A DNA stretch of 64,000 nt from Thalassospira profundimaris (GTDB lineage Bacteria > Pseudomonadota > Alphaproteobacteria > Rhodospirillales > Thalassospiraceae): NCBI RefSeq assembly GCF_003326795.1, contig NZ_JPWI01000005.1, positions 62,001-126,000 on the forward strand, in the 5' to 3' direction. The notes beneath the pieces are model-generated. The model was not told the DNA's origin and did not search any database. It saw only the letters and a program-made list of their open reading frames with translations. Positions 1 through 7,725 of the stretch are shown here, piece after piece; within the stretch, counting starts at the first letter, position 1, and each line of letters starts with the position of its first letter. The position numbers and the translations under genes were made by a program.

Positions 1-2063
1 AGGAATATGCGTGTAACGATACTGATGGCTCCGCCCGTCAGCATCAATATCATGCCTGCCCATACCCATGTCATCATTGGCAGGAAGCGGACCGAGACGA
101 CCCGTCCGCCATCATCGGCGCGATCGCCGACAGAAACGTGCAAGTCCCCGTCACGACCATGCCAGATACCCGCTTCACGGGTTTCAACGCCGCGGATCGG
201 ATAATAACGAATTTCCGGATAGAGCTCGGTAACAGGAAGGGCATGACGATAGAGAATGAATTTTGCCTGCCGGGTGGCATAGTTTTCACCAGCCAGCAGA
301 GACACACCTTCATATTGAAGGTTGTAGGGGCCAGCCTGGATGCTTTGACCGGCGCGCGCAGACACAACAATCTGTTCTTCCCAGATGCTGCTTGCAGCCC
401 CGCCAGCCAGCATGACGGCCAGACCAATATGGGCAAGGGTCATGCTCAGATAACGCGGCCCCAGAAGCTGAAGGTTTCGGTATTTGCTTTCACCGTGATC
501 GGGCTGTCGCCACAGGCGCGCCCAAAGGTCGCTAAGCGATGCGGTCAAAATCCAGCCCGCCAGTCCGATGCCGATCAGCGGGGCCGGTGAAAGGTCAATA
601 AAGCGGATCGACACAAACAGAAAAATGATCAGTGACAGGATGGCGGCAAGCTTCATGCGCCGACCGATCAGCCATACTTCATCCTGACGCCAGCGCAATG
701 TCGGGGCAAAGCCCATCAGTAACAATAGCGGGACTGTCATCGGAACCAGAACTTCAACATAGAAAGGTCCGCCGACTGTAATGTTTTCACCGCCAAGCCA
801 GCGTAATACCAGCGGATAGATGGTCCCAATCAGAACCACTGCAGCAATCAGCGCAAGAATGACACTGTTAAGGAACATGCTGCTTTCGCGCGAAATCGGC
901 TCGAAGGGTCTTGGTTCACCCAGATTGTCGCTGCGTTGCCAGAACAGATAATATGATCCGGCAAAGACCACACAGAACCCGATCAGAAGGGTCATGCTGT
1001 CGCCGGATTTCATCAGGGTTTCGGTAAGCGGACCAAACAGGTCCGAGCGGGTCAGATAAACACCGAACCAGCCAACGGCGAGTGCCGAAAGTCCAAGAAA
1101 TGCCGTCCAGCCCTTAAGCGTTTCGGTTTTTTCAAGCACAGCCCGGCAATGCACAAGAGCCGTGGTCAAAAGCCAGGGCAACAGCAAGCTGTTCTCTGCC
1201 GTATCCCAATACCACCAGTTCCCCCATGCCTGCTGGCTATAGGATCGATAGGCATTGATCGCAATGGCAGTTCCAAGCGAAACCCAGGACATAATTGTCC
1301 AGAAGCGCATGGTTTCGGCGATACGGCGATCAAACTTTTTGTCAAGCAGGCCCGAGATGGTCAGGGCATAAATTACGGCCAGTCCGGCAAGGCCAAGATA
1401 CAGGAACGGTTCGCGCAGAACCCGCAACACATCCTGATTTTGCGGATTCATGCCACGTCCATCAAGCGGGGCAACAGCCATCCGCAAAAACGGGTCGGCA
1501 TCAATCAGTGTTGCGAGCCCCAGGACGGCAATCAACAGACCAAGAACAGACAGGGCATTGTGATACAGCGATCCGTCATCGTCTTGGGCATAGGATGATT
1601 TTTCCGGGGTAAAAAGCTGAATGGCAAGAACCACATTGACCAGCGATACCGCCAACAACCAAAGCACCATCGCCCCGCCATCAGGGGTAAAGGCGGCTCC
1701 GATGCGGAACAATAATGGCGTGGATGAATGGCTTACATCCGCAACAATCGGCAGGCTGAAGTCGCTAACAATGAAAGCATGCAGAAGACCTGCCTCGGCG
1801 ATGATTGCCAGCACCAGAATACCGAGTGGCAGAATCAGATACGGGCTGGTCTGGCGAGGAAGATCTTGCGTGGGGAGCCTGACGGACATATTGCCCGGAC
1901 CATCCGAAAACGGACCGGGGGAACCGCCTGCAAGCACAGTTGCCGGTCCCAGCAAGGAGGACCGTATAGACGAGCGCAGCCAAAGCGGGCTGCACAGCAC
2001 AGCCTGACCGAAGCCTGTCACCACAATCAGGAGCAGGGCAAAATGTCCGAACTCTGCAAGCAT
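1..2063 (-). CDS. ccmF: Cytochrome c-type biogenesis protein CcmF (partial, C-terminus off the left edge)
   Basis: CcmF is the large polytopic inner-membrane haem lyase subunit that attaches haem from holo-CcmE to apocytochrome c in system I maturation. Reading the minus strand from the ATG at 2061-2063 (preceded by GGAG) gives an open frame to the window edge, about 687 codons, so only the last few residues can be missing. The tryptophan-rich haem-handling WWD segment reads WGNWWYWDTAEN (about 1192-1228), close to the family WGGWWFWDPVEN. Many hydrophobic segments follow. It lies downstream of ccmE in the same orientation after a 133-nt gap. ccmG and ccmH would be expected beyond the left edge. 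Confidence 0.9.
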   Translation of the reverse strand, partial: MLAEFGHFALLLIVVTGFGQAVLCSPLWLRSSIRSSLLGPATVLAGGSPGPFSDGPGNMSVRLPTQDLPRQTSPYLILPLGILVLAIIAEAGLLHAFIVSDFSLPIVADVSHSSTPLLFRIGAAFTPDGGAMVLWLLAVSLVNVVLAIQLFTPEKSSYAQDDDGSLYHNALSVLGLLIAVLGLATLIDADPFLRMAVAPLDGRGMNPQNQDVLRVLREPFLYLGLAGLAVIYALTISGLLDKKFDRRIAETMRFWTIMSWVSLGTAIAINAYRSYSQQAWGNWWYWDTAENSLLLPWLLTTALVHCRAVLEKTETLKGWTAFLGLSALAVGWFGVYLTRSDLFGPLTETLMKSGDSMTLLIGFCVVFAGSYYLFWQRSDNLGEPRPFEPISRESSMFLNSVILALIAAVVLIGTIYPLVLRWLGGENITVGGPFYVEVLVPMTVPLLLLMGFAPTLRWRQDEVWLIGRRMKLAAILSLIIFLFVSIRFIDLSPAPLIGIGLAGWILTASLSDLWARLWRQPDHGESKYRNLQLLGPRYLSMTLAHIGLAVMLAGGAASSIWEEQIVVSARAGQSIQAGPYNLQYEGVSLLAGENYATRQAKFILYRHALPVTELYPEIRYYPIRGVETREAGIWHGRDGDLHVSVGDRADDGGRVVSVRFLPMMTWVWAGMILMLTGGAISIVTRIF

Positions 2064-2196
2064 CTCCGTCTAAGGCTTCCCCGATCTGATCCCCGAAGAC
2101 ATATCTGACGGTGTGACGGGACACCTACAACACAGTTACGTCAAAACCGGGTTTTTCTTACGCGTTTGATTGGACTTTATCGCGATAGAATGTGGC

Positions 2197-2685
2197 TTAA
2201 TTGCGCATTTGTTCCGCGTTTTTTTGTTCGATTTCTTCCCAATGGCCGCTTTTCTTAAGGGATTCGGCGACTTCGGGCGGCATGTAGTTTTCATCATGCT
2301 TTGCAAGAACTTCGGATGCAACAAAAGTACCGTTTCCGTTCATATGGCCTTCAGCGACCACACCCTGACCTTCACGGAACAGATCAGGCAGAATACCGCT
2401 ATAGGCAATCGGAACAGATTGGGCCATATCAGTCACGACAAAGGCGATGGTCTTGCCATCTTCAAGCTTTGCGACCGATCCTTCGACGACCAGTCCGCCA
2501 ATGCGCAGACGCTGATCCGGATCAATAGGGGACTTCTCAACAATTTCGGTAGGGCTGAAGAAGAAGACAACCGAATCCTCGAACGCGGTCAGGATCAATG
2601 CCGCCGCACCGGCAACTGCCAGAAGAACAGCGCCGATAATATACATGCGTTGGCGTTTACGGGCTTTTGCGCGGGAAAGTGACAC
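2197..2685 (-). CDS. ccmE: Cytochrome c maturation protein CcmE (haem chaperone)
   Basis: CcmE is a membrane-anchored periplasmic OB-fold protein that binds haem covalently through a histidine and hands it to CcmF. The protein has 162 residues: an N-terminal anchor helix at about residues 14-36, a beta-rich domain, and the haem-binding motif LAKHDENYMPPE with the histidine at residue 130. I chose the GTG at 2683-2685 because a GGAG sits 7 nt upstream and the family usually starts with a short basic stretch before the anchor. The longer open frame would run into ccmD. The gene starts 13 nt after ccmD. Confidence 0.93.
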   Translation of the reverse strand: MSLSRAKARKRQRMYIIGAVLLAVAGAAALILTAFEDSVVFFFSPTEIVEKSPIDPDQRLRIGGLVVEGSVAKLEDGKTIAFVVTDMAQSVPIAYSGILPDLFREGQGVVAEGHMNGNGTFVASEVLAKHDENYMPPEVAESLKKSGHWEEIEQKNAEQMRN

Positions 2686-2698
2686 AATAGTTCTCCGG

Positions 2699-2896
2699 TC
2701 AGGATGCCTTTGGGGCTTTCTTGGTTCTGCGGGGACGACGTGCCTGCAGAACAGTTTCAAGCTGGTCGCGTTCGATGCGGCTGTTACGCAAACTGCGCAA
2801 GGTCGCCAGCAACAGGGCAATCATGGCAATTGCCGTTATGGCGTAGCTGCCCCAGATATAGCTGCCATATCCGCCCATTGAGAAGAACTCACTCAT
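2699..2896 (-). CDS. ccmD: Haem exporter protein CcmD
   Basis: A small 65-residue single-pass membrane protein. CcmD helps release holo-CcmE from the CcmABC complex. Visible features are an N-terminal aromatic and glycine-rich stretch (GGYGSYIWGSY), one membrane helix (about residues 15-35) and a basic C-terminal tail, the usual CcmD pattern. Its start overlaps the ccmC stop by 4 nt, which implies translational coupling. The position between ccmC and ccmE settles the assignment, since the family is poorly conserved in sequence. Confidence 0.9.
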   Translation of the reverse strand: MSEFFSMGGYGSYIWGSYAITAIAMIALLLATLRSLRNSRIERDQLETVLQARRPRRTKKAPKAS

Positions 2897-3681
2897 TGGC
2901 TGGCCTCCGCATTGTGACCCGCATCATAGCTGTTGGCTTTTTCAGCTTCCTGATCGGATCGTTCGTCAAACATGCCAGAAAGCTGCAAGGCGCGAATGCG
3001 ACGTTCATTAAGCTCAAGACGCACCCGCAAAATCAGCAGCACAAAATAATAACAGGTGAACCCGAGGATCATCAGAGCAAGCGGCAATTGCATGCTCGGA
3101 TCAACGCTCGGGCCATCCATCCGGACGATGGATGCCGGTTGATGCAGGGTGTTCCACCAGTCGACCGAAAACTTGACGATCGGGACATTGATGGCACCAA
3201 CCAGTGCAAGTGCCGATCCGGCCTTTGATCCGCGTTCGGGATCATCAAATGCATTCACCAGCGCGATATAGCCAAGATACAGGAACAGCAGGATCAGCAT
3301 CGAGGTCAGGCGTGCATCCCATACCCACCATGTGCCCCACATCGGTTCGCCCCACAAAGATCCGGTGATCAGGCAAAGTGCGGTAAAGGTCGCACCGATC
3401 GGAGCCGTGGCGCGCGCGCAGATGTCAGCAAGCGGATGCTTCCAGATCAGGCTCATTGCACCGCAAATTGCCATGCCGACATAGCAGAACAAACCCATCC
3501 AGGCGGCAGGGACATGTAAATACATGATCCGCACGGTGTCGCCTTGCTGATAGTCAAGTGGTGACGCAAAAAGCGCGAAATAAAGCCCGGTTGCAATCAG
3601 AATCGCTGTTGCACCGGCCAACCATGGCAGGAGCGGGTCGGTCAGCTTCAGAAACACACTTGGTTTGGCAAAACGATGCAT
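2893..3681 (-). CDS. ccmC: Haem exporter permease CcmC
   Basis: CcmC is a six-helix inner-membrane protein of the haem-handling family that loads haem onto CcmE. The tryptophan-rich motif WGTWWVWDARLTS is present, together with the periplasmic histidine segment MYLHVPAAW. The ATG at 3679-3681 gives 262 residues beginning MHRFAKPSVF. The longer frame would start at 3732 and overlap ccmB by 38 nt, while the chosen start lies 13 nt past the ccmB stop behind a GGACAGAAG stretch. The frame overlaps ccmD by 4 nt at its end. Confidence 0.93.
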   Translation of the reverse strand: MHRFAKPSVFLKLTDPLLPWLAGATAILIATGLYFALFASPLDYQQGDTVRIMYLHVPAAWMGLFCYVGMAICGAMSLIWKHPLADICARATAPIGATFTALCLITGSLWGEPMWGTWWVWDARLTSMLILLFLYLGYIALVNAFDDPERGSKAGSALALVGAINVPIVKFSVDWWNTLHQPASIVRMDGPSVDPSMQLPLALMILGFTCYYFVLLILRVRLELNERRIRALQLSGMFDERSDQEAEKANSYDAGHNAEASQ

Positions 3682-3694
3682 ATTCTTCTGTCCG

Positions 3695-4360
3695 TTATTC
3701 CATTGCCTGACGCACCGCATGTGCGGTGGCAAACGGGGTGGCCGCCAATGTGATCAGCAAAATGGCACCCATTATTTGTAACTGTGCGGTTGCTGAAATA
3801 CCCAGCAAGGCCGCCTCAACTGCGCCGGCTCCGAAAATCAGAACCGGAATATACAGGGGGAGTACCAGTAATGAAACAAGTACACCGCCACGTCGCGCGC
3901 CAAGAATAAGGGCCGCGCCAATTGCCCCGATCAGGCTCAATGCCGGGGTACCCAGCAACATGGCAATCATCAGCGTGACAAATCCGTTCTGGTCCATATT
4001 GAGCATCACCGCCATCAAGGGGGCAGCAATGATCAATGGCAACCCGGTGGTCAGCCAGTGTGCGAGCACCTTGCCCAAGACCAGCAATTCAAGCGAGACC
4101 GGCGACAGGGTCAAAAGTTCAAGCGTGCCGTCTTCGTAATCTGTCTGAAAAACCCGTTCGAGTGACAGCATGGCCGCAAGCAATGCCGAAACCCAGATAA
4201 CCCCCGATGCAATACGTGCCAGAATGTTGGCCTCGGGGCCGACACCGAATGGAAACAGGGTTGTCGTGACGATAAAGAATGCCACAACCATGACCGAATC
4301 AGCCCCCTGACGCAGGGCAAGCCGCAGATCGCGTTGCAATATGGCAAGGAAGCCGTTCAT
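3695..4360 (-). CDS. ccmB: Haem exporter permease CcmB
   Basis: CcmB is the six-helix permease-like subunit that pairs with the ATPase CcmA. ATP hydrolysis by this complex drives release of holo-CcmE. The 221-residue length is typical. The N-terminus (about 20 residues, LQRDLRLALRQG) matches the family, as does the segment with FQTDYEDGTLELL after the second helix. The start codon overlaps the ccmA stop by 4 nt. Confidence 0.94.
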   Translation of the reverse strand: MNGFLAILQRDLRLALRQGADSVMVVAFFIVTTTLFPFGVGPEANILARIASGVIWVSALLAAMLSLERVFQTDYEDGTLELLTLSPVSLELLVLGKVLAHWLTTGLPLIIAAPLMAVMLNMDQNGFVTLMIAMLLGTPALSLIGAIGAALILGARRGGVLVSLLVLPLYIPVLIFGAGAVEAALLGISATAQLQIMGAILLITLAATPFATAHAVRQAME

Positions 4361-5058
4361 TGGGCGGCCTCCTGTGCCGGATCAGGGCCAAGATCATCAA
4401 ACTCGGAATGTTCCATCAGCCATTCGACCATCGGGATCGCAAATTTATCCAGATCAAGAATAACCGGATTGTCGACTTCCAGATCAATATGGGTCGAATA
4501 AATCACGATACCGCCAGAAGACCTGAAATCGGCGATCATGCGCGAAACCTCGCCACAGCTTTCACGGTCAAGCCCGACTGTGGGTTCGTCCAGCAGCCAA
4601 AGGTCACTTTGACCAATCAGAATGCGGGCAAGGGCGGTGCGGCGTTTCTGACCGCTTGAAAGATAGCGTCCTGATACCCGGGAAAGATGATGGATATCAA
4701 GCACATCAAGGGCTGTATCAATTTCCTGTTCAAGGTTTTTGACACCGCGCAATTGCCCCCAAAGACGCAAATTGTCGCGTACCGACAGAACCGGTTTGAC
4801 GGCATCCTGATGTCCCAGATATTGCAACCGGGCCTGATGGGCGATCCGGTCATCGGCGATGTTTTCATCGTCCCAGCAAATCTGACCGGAACGGGGGGAC
4901 AGAAGACCCGCCATAACACGCAGCAGACTTGATTTCCCGGCACCGTTTCGACCACGCAGCATGATTGCGTCACCGGATTGGGCGGCAAATGAAACGCCAC
5001 CAAATACAAGCCGCTCGCCACGCAGGCAGGTCAAGTCAGAACCGCTAAAATTTGCCAT
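4357..5058 (-). CDS. ccmA: Haem exporter ATP-binding protein CcmA
   Basis: ATPase of the CcmABCD complex, 233 residues. The Walker A motif is GRNGAGKSS (residues 36-44), the signature is the CcmA-style LSSGQKRR, and the Walker B region is LWLLDEPTVGLD, followed by the switch histidine in STHID. It is the first gene of the minus-strand ccm operon. The C-terminus carries an acidic extension after the core. The 228 nt upstream of its start, up to the DUF1223 gene, must hold the operon promoter unless transcription reads through. Confidence 0.95.
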   Translation of the reverse strand: MANFSGSDLTCLRGERLVFGGVSFAAQSGDAIMLRGRNGAGKSSLLRVMAGLLSPRSGQICWDDENIADDRIAHQARLQYLGHQDAVKPVLSVRDNLRLWGQLRGVKNLEQEIDTALDVLDIHHLSRVSGRYLSSGQKRRTALARILIGQSDLWLLDEPTVGLDRESCGEVSRMIADFRSSGGIVIYSTHIDLEVDNPVILDLDKFAIPMVEWLMEHSEFDDLGPDPAQEAAQ

Positions 5059-5286
5059 GTAACCCGTTCAATAACCATACGCTCAGCCTTGTTGGAAATA
5101 TTCTATAACGTCTTAAGGCCGATGATCCATTCTTTAACCGATATCGATTGCGGTGGCTTTGCTTCAAGTCAATCCAAACTAGCCATCAGCCGATATGCGA
5201 TCCGTGCCATGGACATACCAGGTGCTCGGTTTCCAACAAATGAACCGGATTTAGGTGATTGGGTGGTTGGGTAGGATACGAAGGGG

Positions 5287-6039
5287 TTAAAACCGGACGA
5301 CAGAGGCGGCGATAATCGGTCCACCCCGACCATTCTGGATCAGAACCGCGATGCCACCGTCATAGGCGGTGGTCATGGTGAACGGGATGTTTTTTTCTGT
5401 TCCGTCCCAGGGGCCAAGATCAATCATTTCTCGAACGACATTGGCATGAACCAGCCGTTTCCCCGCATTCTCGCCCGACAGGACATCACGCTGATGTTCA
5501 CGGTCATAGCCGATGAGCCAAATACGATTGGCCTGTTGAGCGCCAGATTTGCCAACAGCTTTAAGGGTGATCGCACCTTGGGCCGGTTGACCGTGATTTT
5601 CGGAAGTCAGCGAGATTTCCGAAATATCTTTCAGGGGCGCAACGGTTTTGCTGGTCGACTCGATACTGCGTTTTGCGGTCGCCCGAACCACGGTATCGCC
5701 ATTGATAATGACCTGCGGGGTATAGACGTAACGTTCGCGCATGCGATTGGCATAGTCGCGTTGCCGGTCACTGTAACGTGCATCTGAAAACGGATCGGTC
5801 CATCCCAGATAGTTCCAGTAATCGATATGATATGACAGCACAAGAAGGGTACTATCTTCCTGATTCAGCTCGTAAAGAACGCGATCAGCCGGCGGGCAGG
5901 AATTGCATCCCTGCGAGGTGTAAAGTTCCACCACGGCACGCGGCATGACGCTTTGGGATGCATGAATATCACCAGAAACCAGCATCATCGTGCAAAAAAG
6001 GGCGGTTATGAGGGGACGAGAATGTTTCATGCCTGTCAT
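5287..6039 (-). CDS. DUF1223 secreted thioredoxin-fold protein
   Basis: A protein of about 250 residues of the DUF1223 family. The start is uncertain: an ATG at 6037-6039 is preceded by AGG, while ATG 6028-6030 and GTG 6052-6054 are alternatives. A signal peptide (basic MKHSRP, then a hydrophobic stretch) precedes the mature domain. A CxxC pair lies in YTSQGCNSCPPADRVL, the redox motif expected at the start of a thioredoxin-like fold. Family members are predicted periplasmic thiol-redox proteins. In related alphaproteobacteria I recall this family sitting beside acnA and ccmA, which fits its place next to the ccm genes. A role in cytochrome maturation is only an inference. Confidence 0.85.
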   Translation of the reverse strand: MTGMKHSRPLITALFCTMMLVSGDIHASQSVMPRAVVELYTSQGCNSCPPADRVLYELNQEDSTLLVLSYHIDYWNYLGWTDPFSDARYSDRQRDYANRMRERYVYTPQVIINGDTVVRATAKRSIESTSKTVAPLKDISEISLTSENHGQPAQGAITLKAVGKSGAQQANRIWLIGYDREHQRDVLSGENAGKRLVHANVVREMIDLGPWDGTEKNIPFTMTTAYDGGIAVLIQNGRGGPIIAASVVRF

Positions 6040-6316
6040 AATGCCTGAAAACACCCATCAACCCCTAATCACAAGGCCTTGAGAGTGCAGAGATCGGCAA
6101 AAGGGCGGATTTTTGCGCTTTTTTACCAAATTTCGAAATGAGATTTCCAAAGATTGGTGTTAAGAGCTGCGGACCAATCAGAACCATTCCACGGATCTGA
6201 TGGCATCGTGAGGGACGTCTTGAACCTTTGCGTTAAAGGCAAAAATGAGGAACTGGCACGTTGGCGGGAGCAGAATTCCAACGAGGCCGGTCGACAAAGA
6301 GGTTTGCAGGTTAATG

Positions 6317-7651
6317 ATGAAACGTGAACACTGGGGCTCGCGCCTCGGATTTATTCTGGCGGCTGCGGGGTCGGCTGTCGGGCTTGGGAACATCTGGAAG
6401 TTCCCCTATATGGCTGGCGAGAATGGCGGTGGCGCCTTCCTGATCATCTATCTCGCGCTGGTCTTTACCATCGGGATTTCGGTCATGCTGGCCGAATTCG
6501 TGATCGGTCGAATGTCGGAAAAGAATGCGATTGGCGCATTTGCGAAGCTTAAAGGCGGGCTTTGGCCCGTTGTCGGCTTCTTTGGTGTGGCTGCTGCCTT
6601 TATTATTCTTTCCTTCTACAGCGTGGTTGCCGGCTGGACGATTTCCTACATGATCAAATCGCTTTCGGGTGCTTTGGCGATCGAAGATCCGGCTGCGTTG
6701 GGGAATATTTTCGGGGACTTCATCTCCGATCCGGTTTCACCGCTGATCTATCATGCAATCTTCATGGCACTTACGGTTCTTGTGGTGCTGGCAGGTGTCG
6801 GTTCCGGGATCGAACGAGCTTCCAAAATCCTGATGCCTGCGCTGTTTGCGCTGTTGATCATACTGATCATTCGTTCGGTGACCTTGCCTGGCGGTGAAGA
6901 AGGTGTTGCCTTCCTGTTGGCGCCTGATTTCTCGAAAGTGACCTGGAATACGGTTTCCGATGCACTTTCGCAGGCCTTCTTCTCGCTCTCGCTGGGGATG
7001 GGTGCGATGATCACCTATGGCTCGTATCTGTCGAAAAAGGAAAATATTGCAAGTTCGGCGGGTTGGGTCACCTTGCTTGATACGGCGGTTGCCGTGATGG
7101 CCGGTCTGTTGATCCTGCCAGCGGTATTTGCGTTCGGCTTTGATCCGAGTGCCGGTCCCGGCCTGACCTTCATCACGCTTCCGGCGGTGTTTGCGCATAT
7201 GCCGATGGGCTCGGTCTTTGCCTTTATGTTCTTCCTGCTGCTGGCGATTGCGGCCCTGACATCGGCGGTGTCGATCCTTGAAGTGGTCGTGGCCTATTTC
7301 GTTGATGATCGTGGTGTCAGCCGCAAGACTGCGGCCATTGTGATTGGCGTGATCATCTTTGCACTTGGTATTCCATCATCGCTGTCACTTGGTGTGATGT
7401 CTGATGTCACCTTCTTTGGCAAAAGCTTCTTTGATCTGATGGACTTTATCAGCTCAAACCTGCTGCTGCCGATTGGTGGTCTGTTCATTTCGCTGTTTGT
7501 CGGCTGGGTGATCTGGGGCAAAGCCAAGGAAGAGATTGCTGCCCACAACGGTATTGTTCCAGCATGGATCAGCGCCTGGGGGTTGATCGTCAAATTCGTG
7601 GCACCGGTCGCAATTGCTTTCATCCTGCTCAAGGGGCTTGGTACCTTTTAA
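6317..7651 (+). CDS. Sodium-dependent transporter of the NSS (SNF) family
   Basis: Sodium-coupled symporter of the neurotransmitter/amino-acid family with a LeuT-type fold, 444 residues. The first helix carries the unwound sodium and substrate site, GSAVGLGNIWKFPYMAGENG, which is almost the family consensus. About eleven hydrophobic segments follow. The substrate is probably an amino acid but cannot be read from the sequence. The frame is open from 6245, but the family N-terminus starts at MKREHWGSRLGF. ATG 6317 has AGG 6 nt upstream and ATG 6314 is adjacent. It stands alone, convergent with the gene at 7726, sharing a terminator. Confidence 0.92.
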   Translation: MKREHWGSRLGFILAAAGSAVGLGNIWKFPYMAGENGGGAFLIIYLALVFTIGISVMLAEFVIGRMSEKNAIGAFAKLKGGLWPVVGFFGVAAAFIILSFYSVVAGWTISYMIKSLSGALAIEDPAALGNIFGDFISDPVSPLIYHAIFMALTVLVVLAGVGSGIERASKILMPALFALLIILIIRSVTLPGGEEGVAFLLAPDFSKVTWNTVSDALSQAFFSLSLGMGAMITYGSYLSKKENIASSAGWVTLLDTAVAVMAGLLILPAVFAFGFDPSAGPGLTFITLPAVFAHMPMGSVFAFMFFLLLAIAALTSAVSILEVVVAYFVDDRGVSRKTAAIVIGVIIFALGIPSSLSLGVMSDVTFFGKSFFDLMDFISSNLLLPIGGLFISLFVGWVIWGKAKEEIAAHNGIVPAWISAWGLIVKFVAPVAIAFILLKGLGTF

Positions 7652-7677
7652 GCAGGGTTGACGCAAAGACCAGAATC

Positions 7678-7714
7678 CAAAGGGCGGGAATTTCCCCGCC
7701 CTTTGTGCTTTTAT
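7678..7714. terminator. Bidirectional rho-independent terminator
   Basis: A perfect 11-bp stem (7678-7688 with 7695-7705, arm CAAAGGGCGGG) encloses a 6-nt loop and is followed by TGCTTTT. It lies between the convergent NSS transporter and c-di-GMP protein genes and can serve both. Confidence 0.85.
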
Positions 7715-7725
7715 GATGCATGAGA

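Noticed and set aside
5089..5274. A 61-codon plus-strand open frame between ccmA and the DUF1223 gene
   Set aside because: No ribosome site, no recognisable protein features, and it lies in the expected ccm promoter region.
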